Source of the DNA: Trichoplax sp. H2
Taxonomy: Eukaryota > Placozoa > Uniplacotomia > Trichoplacea
Assembly (NCBI GenBank): GCA_003344405.1
Contig: NOWV01000407.1
Span: forward strand, 1-24,287
Length of the DNA: 24,287 nucleotides
Direction: 5' to 3'
The notes below the pieces were generated by a model. That model saw only the letters and a list, made by a program, of their open reading frames with translations. It was not told the DNA's origin and did no database searches. The translations under genes were made by a program, and so were the position numbers. Positions within the stretch are counted from its first letter, which is position 1, and each line of letters begins with the position of its first letter. This document shows positions 11,713-22,900 of this stretch, piece by piece.

Positions 11713-12821
11713 TTTAGCAGCTCTAAAAATGAGAGTTACCGATTTGGAAAGCAATATTTTCTTAACACTTTCAGGTCTTAAGTTCACTGTTTATAAGCTA
11801 AGAAGGAAAGCTGGAAATGCAGTCAGAGTACTGTACGTAAGTTATGGTGCAATAATGACTGTATTAGTGGCTTCCACTACTGCAGCAGCAGTTTTTACAC
11901 TGTACCTTAAGTCATGTATGAGACTATAGTGTCATGCTCGTAGCATACTATACTAGTAGTACTGTATCCAGTGTAGCAGTTGGAAGTTACAACAGTTCTG
12001 TACTGTACGATACGTGGATAATGTCATACACAACTATAGTGTACCCGTGCCCAATGGAATTGCTGCACTCTACCCGTGATACTACGTTATAAACAACTTG
12101 GACGTCAAAATTCCCGCATAATCGATCATTTAATTTACTCGATTGTTTGTAAATATAGTTTATTCACGTATAGTCGCAGTTTTATATCCTCATAAAACAC
12201 GTATTTAACAGCTGAAAAATATAATATGGAATGATAAATAGTTGGCGAAATAAAGTCGTCTCTTAGCTATAATTTCCTAGAAGAAATATCATCAAGAATT
12301 AAATCTATATACCATGAATGATATTATACAACTATTTACAGAATAATCTCAAGGTTATGGTACAGAATTAGAAAAGGATCGTAATATTTTATTCATTAAA
12401 TGCCAGTATTCGCAATACCAAAAGTGTCTCGTAAGGCCAGCTTTAAGCGTTTATTATTCATCATTCTCCTTTGTCAATTGAAATTGGACTATGCTAGTAT
12501 AGAAGCATTTATAACAATAAAAATAACAAAAGATTGAACTAATTTATATTCGTGAATACTGTATACGTGTATCTTAAAAAGCTACAGCAATTAAGCTTGC
12601 CTGTATACAGATCTATGATAAAAATTGGTTATTATAAACTTTACAAATTATGATAAGTTCTAGGATGAACGTTTCATAAACTTGAGGAAACGCTTGGCGA
12701 TAAGTAATGCTGAATAACAGCTATTAACAAAATTTGTAACATCAGAATATAGATATAAAAGTCGTACTGCACGTCATAGCAGTAAAAGTATATTATTAAA
12801 AACAAATAAAACGTATTTAAC
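11713..12821. other. intergenic region between ABCD4 and COQ6, COQ6 promoter side
   Basis: About 1.1 kb separating the ABCD4 3' end from the COQ6 start codon on the same strand. It should carry the COQ6 5' UTR and promoter. The part 11817-12060 is rich in GTACTGTAC/ACTATAGTGT words similar to those of the foldback near 8800. The rest is plain AT-rich DNA. No TATA element could be assigned with confidence. Confidence 0.5.
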
Positions 12822-12827
12822 TTTATT
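12822..12827 (-). terminator. AATAAA polyadenylation signal overlapping the ABCD4 stop codon
   Basis: On the minus strand the last codons read GAA TAA TAAAG, so a canonical AATAAA hexamer begins at the second base of the stop codon. If used, the ABCD4 mRNA would have a 3' UTR of only a few tens of bases. The position is seen directly; its use is inferred. Confidence 0.5.
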
Positions 12828-15800
12828 ATTCAATAACAGTTTGTGAAATATCTTCAACAGTCCACGAACCACTTTCATCCAGTTTTAACCGACGAGAATG
12901 AAACTGTAATGCAAATTCATATTAGCTGATTGATACTTTTACACATATACACACATAACAAGAAGCTACAACAGTTCCTATCTGTACCAACATACCTTAT
13001 TAAGGTTTGATCGATGACCAACACTAATCATGGTAATGTTTAACTGCCTGCAAGTTTCATAGAGCTGAGATTCCGTCTCTATATCTAATGCACTGGTCGC
13101 TTCATCTACAACTACATTAAGGATATAATTTTACTTCAAGTTTGAAAAAAACAATCAGAATGTGATTCTCCCATTAATCCAAAGTATTTACTTGCTATAG
13201 ATGGTTGATGATAAAAAAGTCTAGCAAACATCAAACGTTGAACTTCTCCTGGAGATAATATTTCAAGCCAATTAGCAGAAGGTAATGAATCCAAACCACC
13301 GGTACGTTCCACGATATGATACTACGATAGAATTAATCAAGTGTTAGCAACTACTAGCAAATACTGTCAATTTCAACTACTTTCCATATTATACACTAAA
13401 CAAGAAAGCTTACCAAACCGGTTAGATCCAAAGCACTTAAAAATCTCGATTCATCAATTAATGATGGTACTGAAATAAAGATTAAAAAATCATATGATCT
13501 CACTACTGTAACAGAATCTATAAATCTTTTTTTAGTTCATAAAATTAGCAATACCTTGATTTCTTAAAATACTACCATTGGAAATATCATTCAACGGATA
13601 CATAATCTATCAAAACAATTAATCATGGGTTATTTCATAAACCATTAAGGCTAAGGTTAATCATAATCATATGGATGGAACTCATTAGTACTTGTTGTCT
13701 AAGACTACCATCTGTCAGATAAGCTCTCTGAGGTACGAACATGATATTATAAAAAGGATTGCGAATTATAGATCCTAGGGGGATATAAAATTTAATTATT
13801 AAAAAATTGGTAACTATATTAGAAGGTCGTAGATCTTTTAGTATTTTGTAAATTTTTACCTTTTGAAGGAAGCCATAACCCCGCGAGAATTCTCAATAGC
13901 GAACTTTTACCCGTTCCTAGGAAATAGAACGTTTCCTTATCAGAGTCATATGTTCAGTAGTATCACGGGGTACCTGTATTAGATATCCATCTTAGAATTA
14001 ATCACTACCAAATATACATTACCAGTGTCACCATTAATAAGGAGATTTTCACCCACTTTAATTTGTAGATTTAAATCTATCGTTATTTCATACAGAAATG
14101 TATCCATATGGAAAGAATCAGAAGAATTGCTTAGATACATTTGCATGTAACAACATGAAAGTTGAAATTCATAGTAATCTAAACTACTAGTAAAATTTAG
14201 ATACCTTCTACTAAGTAGTTGGTGCCTCCAGGTGCAACGTAGCTGATTCTTTTAATAAAGAATGCAGTTAAAGATTCATCATTAGTACCGATATGAATAT
14301 CTTCAGATATTCTCGTTTCAGGTTGTAAATTGTTACAATTAAGGCTAAGGGATTCCAATTCTGAGTTGTTAGATAGGCTATCAGCAGCAAGCAGCAATTC
14401 GTGATCATCTTCAACTCTTTCAGCGTTGCTAATATAGGTTATAAAAGTTATTATGAAATTAGTCCTAACCAGAAACAATTCGTAACACCTCCGCATTACC
14501 TATTTATTTGAGGATTTTCTCTTTTTTCTTTGAACTTTAATTTTTGTAGACAAGTCATTATTCCATAGATCCTATTAATTACGAGTTGCAAGCTCGTAAA
14601 AACAGTAATAGGTATTGCACCAATATTGTGCAAGTCTATCCTAGAACGTGCCAAGTTTTTTAGTGATAACCTTACCGATGAGTGTATCCAGCTAAATCAG
14701 ATAAACCGGCTGATAAATCCATCAATTGCGAAAAGGAATTTATTAAATACAACGAAAAAAACGAATTCTGAAAAGGAAAAGGAAATACTATATTTTACCA
14801 TAACGTAAATATAACATATCCTGAATTACTATGTATTAAAGAAGCTCAAGACAAGCTTCTATATCGTATAATCTATACTACTGCCCCGCAACCGTAAAAA
14901 AGCAATACCTTACTAATTATGCTACTAATATCAGATACGCCATCATACATTCCATTAATGATGGGAAACCCTATGATCATGTAGCTCATGATAGATCCAA
15001 GATAGTCGAACAGGTTGACAAAAACTGCACAAGCAAACTTAAAATTAGAATCTCTCGCCTTGAGATAATGATAGCTATTATGCATAATTAATAAAAGAAA
15101 AACGGTATTACAATTAGCATACTTACGGTGAAGTATTAATTCTTTATTCACTAATTTATATTGCGTAGCTAGCAGATTCTATAGAAAGTTAGATGTTGAT
15201 ATAATTTTGTTAATCTATACAAGACAGTAAATAAGATCGTAGAACATGCACTACAAACAATACCTGCAATTTGCTATTAGTTTTTACACCTTCTGTGTAA
15301 CCTCCACTATTATGGTAGATATGAAGCAGAATTAATATATTAATACTTTATGAGAATTTTGAAATAAAACTTAAAATTTTAAACGGGTCACTGTAGCGAA
15401 TACAATTAAATTAAAATAGGTTTTGCGCTAAGCACTTACTGGCTAAATGCGATACATTCAGCATTTGATCTGATAAGCATATGTCTGTATCTGTGAAAGT
15501 AATAAATAACTATTTCTTATATCATTTTATATCATATAACGTAGTTACTTTAATTGGTTGACTTGCAAATTATAAAATGCATATTGATTATACCTGAAGT
15601 CGCCTTCACATTGCTCCTGTAATACAATTATTTTTACTAATCTCGCGATAATGAAACGATTGATGATTGCGCAAACGATAAAATATGTGTAGATTGATAC
15701 AGGTCCTGTATATCCAGCACTATAAGTAAATGAAAAGGTTAACAATTTTACTTTTAACATAGATATCATACTTTTGGTATCATTCAATATTAAGTGTCAT

Positions 15801-17908
15801 TAGTGTTGTAATAAATTGGAAAGGTTGTATAAAGGCTGCATAAGATTGTATAATGCATCCAAAATTTACCTAACGTATGTTTGATACGTGTAATAAGAGA
15901 TGACAAATACGGAAACAATAATCTTCGGAATGATGGTGCTCATTTTTTGACAAAATCGGTCTACATCTTGACTTATACGTTGATCGCTACAAAATTAAGT
16001 TGCGTATGGATCAGATGAGCATGTCCATACTACGCTATGAAGTTGTATGCATTTGAAAGATTTATAGACTACCGTAATATTTAAAAGTATTATACTATCA
16101 ATTTAAATTTAATAAATCAGTTATTAACTTACGGATTATCAATTTCAGGATGCAGAAAATGTAGTTGATAATAAGAATCATCGTCAAAATATTTCTTGTG
16201 TAACTGCAAGCTTAAAATTCGACGACTGGTGACGTATAGCACTTGTGAAACATAAATCCTCGCACCCTTAGCCTGTCATAAAAGGGTAGATATACGCGTA
16301 TATAATTTTAATTAAGCGTTCAGGCGATAGCTAAATTGCATTAGCTGTATGCAGCTAATTTGTATCTAATATAATTGCCTTACGTTTCAAAACATTATCC
16401 CCTAGTGTATTCAGGAACTATCATAACAAACTACACCATTAAACGATTCATCAAGTTTTGCTATGTTCAACTAATCAGTTTAGTTATAGTAACTAGCAAA
16501 TCTGTATATTATTCGTTTTTACTGGCATAAGCTAATACCGTTGTAAGTATTGTAAGGTGGGTAATGGCGTATTGTATATGTAACCCTTGAACCTACACTT
16601 ATTACATTAAATCCTTATTACAGATTAAATCTTATCGATCGAAGCAAAAGTATCAACTAATTAGCATAGTTTTACACTTTAAAAGAGATATTACAAAAAC
16701 TCACCGTGGCTGTAGTAATTATATACACTACGGAGATCCATATCAGTCGATAGAAACCGTTCGCATCTCTTTCAGTCAACACAGTATAGAAATGACTCGG
16801 TATCAATCCAACTTGGTAGATGATCCATTCCTCTAAAAGTAATGAATTACTCATAAATATTAACCAATTATCAAGTAAAAATAGCTTCAGGAACGTTTAC
16901 TAATACACACTCATAATAAATGGATATTTGATTTGATAACTACTAGATCTAAATCAAATCAGGTAAAATGATCAAATTCTCACTACATATTGTAATACAC
17001 ATATAAGTTGACAGTCGCAAGGTAGAGTGAAATATGTACAACTGGAAGTACTACAGTTAGTATAGAAAGTAAATTAACAAAATCCTTGCACGTGAGTAAA
17101 CATATTACGAACCTAAAATTATTTGATAGTCACATATATAATATATAATAATATTACAACATTTACCAAGAAAAGTAACAACTAAATTTATGGCTAGTTT
17201 GAAGGCGGTATATCTCGTAGAATTCAGGGTAGACTACCTACACTGCATTTTAAAAATCATTGCTTCGCTCACTATTGTTCACTTTTTCGAAATTGTGACG
17301 ACTATGATAGATATATTTACGGTATATCATTACCATCCCCGAATTTCTCATTCGGTTTGACATCACTGAAGGTACAAGCGCATCCACACGTATAGTACAT
17401 TAATGCTATTCTAGATCAGGTGGTACTACGGCACTGTACCAATTGCTCAGAACAACACATTAAACCAAACTATTACTACCGGAATAATCGTTGATTGAAA
17501 AGCTTAATGGAAAACATTTCTAAAATGAGTATTTGCAATTTACCATGACTAATTGCACTGCTAAATACCCTACCAAAGCTACTCTTACCAATTATAGAAG
17601 CCCCTAAGAGCAGAAAAAGTAGAAAGGAGGTAGATGTAAGCCATGACGAGAAGACTACCTTAGTTAAAATAAGATAAAGGCGTCGGAGAAATCGTCTATC
17701 AAAAGAATATGTCCTGAAATTTAAATATAGAAGGGTTATTAATGTTGCAGATTGTCAGTACATCTTTTCAGGGTTTGCCTCAAGATATACTAGATCGTTG
17801 GTATGTAAGTAAGAAAGAATATCTTATTTTGCGAACAAACCTGCCATCTTCTTGTTTGCATGAACAACACTTAAAGCTCTGCGTATTCATTGTTACTGTA
17901 TCCCACAT
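12826..17908 (-). CDS. ABCD4: ABCD4-type half ABC transporter (lysosomal cobalamin export family), 20 coding exons
   Basis: ABCD4 works with LMBD1 to move cobalamin out of lysosomes. Exons (minus): 17908-17841, 17713-17589, 16832-16705, 16272-16133, 15986-15870, 15719-15594, 15490-15440, 15306-15264, 15178-15127, 15024-14909, 14767-14676, 14428-14205, 14076-14023, 13916-13860, 13774-13692, 13606-13555, 13469-13414, 13321-13192, 13111-12996, 12903-12826. All are GT-AG and in phase, giving 635 residues (human about 606). Six membrane segments are expected at about 50-64, 93-110, 172-192, 201-222, 289-308 and 323-345. The ATPase is complete: Walker A GDTGTGKS (443-450), Q480 in PQRAY, signature LSPGE (550-554), Walker B IVDE (572-575), D-loop SALD and H604 in SVGHRS. 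The family-specific string [10 protein letters not shown] is in exon 3, and [10 protein letters not shown] spans an exon matching the human order. Exon 1, [22 protein letters not shown], is the least certain: it was chosen because its ATG follows a stop and its donor phase fits. No broken motif was seen. Confidence 0.93.
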
Positions 17909-19372
17909 TTTAGCATAGTTTAACAGAGCAGGTTATACGCTATTTAACAAGTTGATAAGAATAGATACAATTAAGTTAAGTAGATGTAGGTGATAAATGC
18001 ATGATAATAATTTACCAAAATCAGCGCTTGCATCAAATTCTTTCAATTCTTTATAGTATCCTGATTTAGTATCCAGTATTGCCAACTTGATATAAGACTA
18101 AATTCCTTTTACGACCACGAATTTCTTGTAGTGCTTCTAATTCGTTTTTCAACTTCAAATTGCTACCTTCAATATGGGATGAATCGATCAAATGGCTTGG
18201 ATTAAATGTAATTTAACCGACTATAAGGTAATCACTGCCTATTTAGCTGAAAAAATTGCCTAAAAGTAAGTATAGTTTAGTAACGTATGTAAGAGTTATA
18301 TACATCTAAAATCAACGCTAAATTGCATGAATTACAGTCACTATCATCACTTCATTAACATATACTAAGACCGTCTACTTGGTGTATTCTATTTCTATTG
18401 ATGTTGTATCAAGCTTACAGTCAATAATTGATTACTCTACTTCCGGCAACAATGAAAAGACCCAAGTTATGGAACATGTAGGCCAATCATTGGTGATAGA
18501 AACTTGACAGGACGATACACTATGTCAGTTGATTGATAAATTTGCTATTTAGTATGACAAGAGTGCTACTACTTGATTCAAAATCAGTTGATTCAAAGCT
18601 ATTTCAACGTTCAGCTTGACTTGGTATGGATCTATAAGCTCTTGTACATTTTGCAAGTGCAGGGATCAATCTGATAGACGTGTTACCAAGGTTCCATCAA
18701 AGTGCTGCTATAACGGATTTTGAAGTAAGTAACATTGCCAAGTTTACATATCCAGAACTAATGATGAGTTAAATTTATGAGCAGCTATAGTAAGCCAATT
18801 GTCAGTATTGAAGTAGTCAATTTGAAATCAATCCAAGTTCTCTGTTTCCAAGATCACCACCATTCATTCGATAACGTGCTTCATCAAGACTCCATTGACG
18901 TGTCAAGTTTCTCCAATAACGCCAAGTATGAAGGATTTACAGTAGCAGTACGGACAGACTTCGCTACTATAGTATACTGTACTATTAAACTGCAAAAGGC
19001 AGCATGTCTAGTTCTTTGGGAAAGTATGAACACTGCCAGTAGGCAGTAGCCCATGATACAACCATGGTATAGGTACAAGTATGACAGGCTGCAACCTTGT
19101 CCAACCCACACCATACAGTACGTCTGCGCAGATACAGGAATATCCTGGCGAAGTAAGTCTCAATAACTGCCTCATAAGTAGCTCTGGTAGCCCGAGGTGC
19201 ACTACAACTGTCAAAGGCAGTAGTGGGGCCTGAATTAATTCAGTTGTAGAACTACTGACGAGTAAGTTGGAACTACTCTCGCTAGGTGCAATTTATTCAG
19301 ATCTATATCCAATACCATACACATACGCATATACTATACCTTTAGCGAGTCTTTGATGTAATTGAAGATCAA
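17909..19372. other. interval with several unexplained open segments
   Basis: This covers the ABCD4 promoter side and beyond. Besides the coiled-coil-like ORF listed separately, the plus strand has open stretches at about 18337-18510 (ending in GQSLVIET before a stop), 18641-18776 (containing INLIDVLPRFHQSAAITDFE) and 18777-19049 (90 codons from an ATG). The first is preceded by an AG acceptor-like site and the second contains a GTAAGT donor-like site. None matched a family I know, and 18884-19214 is open on both strands, so I do not call them genes. Confidence 0.35.
18066..18195 (-). CDS. possible terminal exon with coiled-coil-like sequence
   Basis: Minus-strand open segment that could follow an acceptor (CCAAG| at 18196) and ends with TAA at 18066-18068. 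It encodes about 42 residues, including EGSNLKLKNELEALQEIRGR, a charged heptad-like stretch typical of coiled coils. It lies about 160 bp upstream of the ABCD4 start on the same strand, so it could be the last exon of the next gene. No upstream exon was found and the family is not recognised. Chance coding is possible. Confidence 0.22.
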
Positions 19373-19573
19373 TCAATTAGCTGAATGGGACTCGAAAGTA
19401 GGAAAGATTGCACCACTTGGTAAATTGACATGATTATTTTGAAATTGAAATTTGACCTTCGATATTGAATTTATTTTACGTATACTATCAGATAAGAAAG
19501 TAAGCTGACTAAAACTATTATTAACTGGAAATACATACAATGTAAAGACCATTTTTCTTTGTAATGTCTTCAT
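19373..19573 (-). CDS. hypothetical short ORF, divergent from the 19634 gene
   Basis: A 66-codon ORF from a true ATG at 19573 to a TGA. The protein starts MKTLQRKMVFTLYVFPVNNS and ends with PSGAIFPTFESHSAN. It is mixed in composition, with no confident membrane segment and no recognised domain. Only 60 bp separates its ATG from the ATG of the plus-strand gene at 19634, so the two could share a bidirectional promoter. It may equally be a chance ORF. Confidence 0.25.
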   Translation of the reverse strand: MKTLQRKMVFTLYVFPVNNSFSQLTFLSDSIRKINSISKVKFQFQNNHVNLPSGAIFPTFESHSAN

Positions 19574-19633
19574 GAAGAGAGAGATTTACGAGGACAAATT
19601 TGCGCACTTTTCCAATACTGATCGAGAACTGCA

Positions 19634-19924
19634 ATGCCAAATCCAAGTCAACCGAGAACTACATCCAAGAATGGTGATTGTCTTAGTTGTAAACTAACTG
19701 CTTTTACTGTGTGTAGTGGCGCATCTTTATACATTTTAAAGCAGAGTCGTAGTATCAAATCGAGTTCCCTTAACCGATACGGATTGACGTTCCTAGCCGC
19801 AGGTTCGTATCACTTGCATTCTTGTAAATACAGCAAGTCTGCAGACGTCATTCACATTCCTAATCATAATAATTTAATTTACAAATTTATCACGATTGAT
19901 ACAACTTTAAAATGGATACAATAA
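19634..19924 (+). CDS. small two-segment membrane protein, weakly DMAC1/TMEM261-like
   Basis: A 96-codon ORF from a true ATG, with an in-frame TGA upstream and ending in TAA. After a short polar N-terminus comes GDCLSCKLTAFTVCSGASLY (residues 14-33), followed by a basic stretch and a second hydrophobic segment around YGLTFLAAGSYHL (about 49-61). The C-x-x-C-K/R-L start, Gly-Ala-x-x-Tyr spacing and two short membrane helices recall the DUF4536 family of DMAC1, a mitochondrial complex I assembly factor. The match is from memory and weak. The 35-residue tail after the second helix is unassigned. Alternatively it is an unrelated small membrane protein or a chance ORF. Confidence 0.4.
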   Translation: MPNPSQPRTTSKNGDCLSCKLTAFTVCSGASLYILKQSRSIKSSSLNRYGLTFLAAGSYHLHSCKYSKSADVIHIPNHNNLIYKFITIDTTLKWIQ

Positions 19925-20990
19925 TCAGCCTTAAATATACTGATGAGAGTTAAGTAGATAAAAGTAGTAATTTTAAATGATTACTTGGTTAGTGTTTAAC
20001 TGTGAGCTATGGAAGCTTATTGGCACTGCACAGTAGTCTGTAAATTTATACTGTAGATCATAATTATATCCCTTACATCGTAACAACATTTCTTCTATTA
20101 TTGATTATAGTGACAGCCAGTCTCGGAATCTTTCGCTTAGTCCAATAATTATATTTGTAAGACTACTAAATAACTTTCTCGCTTTTCTAGTGTATGTGTT
20201 GCTTGCATACTATTGAGATATCGTCATCTTATCTCTATTTACTGTAAAGCAGACTCCGGATAGAAGTGAACCCCATTCGTTATTATAATCAAATGGTGGC
20301 AGTACAGCAGCACAATTATAATATACAAAGAAGGAGCTGGATTTGTTATTTATGATACTCTAAAAGACATTGGCGACTCTCCGATCTTCAGATAATCCGA
20401 AGACTTTTAACATGTGGTTAATAAAGATACACTTTAAAGCGTACATTTAGCAGCTCATAAATAGGCACAGTAATTCAGTAATGCTAGTTACTTGGGATTA
20501 ATAGCTTATATAATATGTGAAGCATCATTTAGTACATGCTATGCATTTACTTGCTGCCCAGTAGTTTATGAGTTAAGCCAGATCTCATAAGCTGTATAGA
20601 ACATTTAAGAATGTATGATTTACTAAATATATTTGGTAAATAATCTCCTTTTCTAATAACAATTTACAACTAAGCACAGTCATATCTTAAGCTATTGCAG
20701 ATTTTTATCATTACTAATTAGCAAATGAGAACCAAAAGCTTTTAATAAACATTTTATAGTTCATTGCCTCACTTGCTAAATACCATCAAATCGTACATTT
20801 ACTAATACGACAGTAACGTAGCGCTCTATTTCATCATAGTAACATGTTAATAGATTGTAAGGTACTGTGAATAAAATATAGGTACTTTCATATAAACAAC
20901 TGCTGGAATATGCTATTTAATCAAGATGAAACTTTACTGTTAAATAGTATTGCATAAATTGTGTGGAATATGAATATAATTATAATTAGT
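19925..20990. other. AT-rich intergenic DNA, nothing recognised
   Basis: About 1.1 kb with no ORF of useful length, no clear tandem repeats and no RNA gene seen by eye. It leads into the degenerate satellite field. Confidence 0.6.
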
Positions 20991-22900
20991 GTAATCTTTG
21001 CAAAAAATATGGTAATCAGAATACTCACAATGATAAGCTGTGCAGAGTACATTGATGATAAACCACTGGATGAAGTGCATTACAATGATGATAAACTAAA
21101 TGAAGCGTTGCGATGAAATATTTAGAACTCACATGTTAAGCTATGCAAAGCATAAATCATATTATAATGATAATAGGCATGCAAAAAAACGATTGTGTTA
21201 ATGTTAACTACTGTATCCGAGATAAAATAAAATAAAATAAATAAGCAAGGCGGAAATTAGTAATGATGAATAAAGATGATTACTGATAAAACTTAATCGA
21301 AGCCGTTTTGTGAAATGTAACTGCTAAATGTACGAAAAGTCTGAAGTCTACCGTTTAAACATTCACTAATGCGGAACATAATAACGAAGTAATTTGTGAA
21401 ACATAACTAGGATATATTACAGTGTAAGGAATAGGAGACGATAAGCTACGAAGAAAATTATGATGATGGACTACAGAATCTGTATGAGGAACATAAAAGT
21501 ATCAATTATGTGGAACATAATGACGAGTAACTGTGTGGAACATCATATCAATCAAATAATTTTAATTTAATTATGCCTGTATATGAAATGCAACAATCAA
21601 GCATGGAACATTATGTAACAATCTAATATGTAGAAGTAAATACTAAGTTAATATTGATCAACTATGTTAAATAGGATTGGTAATAACGATAAATTATGTG
21701 GAACATAACGACAATCAACTATCAACGGTGCCAAATAAAAATAAGGATAAAAGTTATCATAAAACTATTACTTTATCTAAATCATCTAGTGGTCAATGAC
21801 TATAACAAGTATAGCATAACATAACGATTAACTACATGGAACGCGATAACGATAAACTATGTGGAATACAATCTACAATGTTAAAAATAGAAACGGTGAA
21901 CTATGCAGATCATACTAACGATAAACTACAAGGTATAAAAAAATAATGATAGAGTACTGTACAGTATATGAAACATTCCGATATCTCTACTACTACAGTA
22001 TATATGAAACATAATAATAAATGAACGTATAGAAATACTGTGTTATAATAATGAACTTTGTGGAACTTTTCATAACGTTAAACTATGTGGAACATTATAA
22101 TAAACGATGTGCAACATTGCATATAATTATAGATATAGCTACAGTATGCAGAACATTTTGACGTAAGGTTATGTAAAAAATACTAACCAAATAAATACGG
22201 TATACGATGTACGGTTTTCCTTAATGGGAAACTCAGTCATTTAGATTCGTCTTTAGACTCTGAAAAGTATCAGGACTTTTATTCAGGTTATTCACAAGAA
22301 TCACACACACAGAGGCTAGTAACAGAACTGGTGTATAACATAGATAACTCGTCTTCTATATGCATAACTGTAGACAAGTGACGCTTATCAACTAGCTCGC
22401 ACTGTACCGTATAGTGAACCAAATCACATATACAATTATTCGGGATAATATCATATATAATTACGTTACATCAATAAATTATGTGGAACACTATGCCATT
22501 ATCAAGAACATATCGTTAAACTATGTGGAACATAATAATAAACCACATATGGGACATATCAAAATAACGAGAAACTACGCGTAAAATATAATGATAAACT
22601 ATAATTTTAGCCAAAAAACAACGTGGTAAACCTTCATGATGAAATGTTGATGTATCCTAACGACCAATTACGTCGAACTTTATGACGAAATGTAGAACAT
22701 TTACGACGATAGACTACGTGGGAAATTATGACGACAAAAAATGTTGAAAATGGTGAGGACCAATGGTGAGGACCAATTAAGTGGAAATCGTGAGTACTAG
22801 CTTAAGGGAACATTAAAGTGAAAAGTTCTGTCGAAGCTATAATAACGGCTAGCCATATGAGACATTAAAACGACAGTCTATGTAGAATATGATGAGAATA
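20990..22900. repeat. degenerate satellite field built on CTATGTGGAACAT
   Basis: Scattered, diverged copies of a unit close to AACGATAAACTATGTGGAAC plus ATAAT recur, for example near 21690, 21855, 22080, 22478 and 22514. Spacing is irregular and many copies are mutated. The field has no long ORF. It appears to be the older, decayed part of the arrays to its right. Confidence 0.75.
21231..21245. repeat. short AAATA simple repeat
   Basis: About three to four tandem copies of the pentamer AAATA within the degenerate satellite field. This is a simple slippage repeat. Confidence 0.7.

Noticed and set aside
11713-11787. N-terminal extension of COQ6 exon 1 by 25 codons
   Set aside because: The first codon is GTG, not ATG. 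The internal ATG at 11712 gives a typical mitochondrial presequence.
14077-14187. Extra coding exon between the ABCD4 exons at 14205 and 14076
   Set aside because: The frame is open for some distance upstream of 14076, but joining 14205 directly to 14076 gives [16 protein letters not shown], exactly the expected order before Walker A.
14626-14808. Plus-strand ORF of 60 codons
   Set aside because: It lies antisense to ABCD4 exon 14767-14676, whose translation matches the family residue by residue.
14873-15151. Continuous minus-strand ORF as a single gene
   Set aside because: It merges parts of two ABCD4 exons with the intron between them. Splicing 15127 to 15024 restores the family alignment ([16 protein letters not shown]).
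16835-16858. ABCD4 start at the ATG 16854 giving [10 protein letters not shown]
   Set aside because: The upstream exon 17713-17589 encodes the conserved N-terminal region and joins in phase at 16832, so the apparent LLLE here is intron sequence including the acceptor.
18777-19214. ORFs on both strands (90, 76 and 68 codons)
   Set aside because: They overlap each other in opposite directions, match no family known to me, and lie partly in CAGTA-rich repeat-like sequence.
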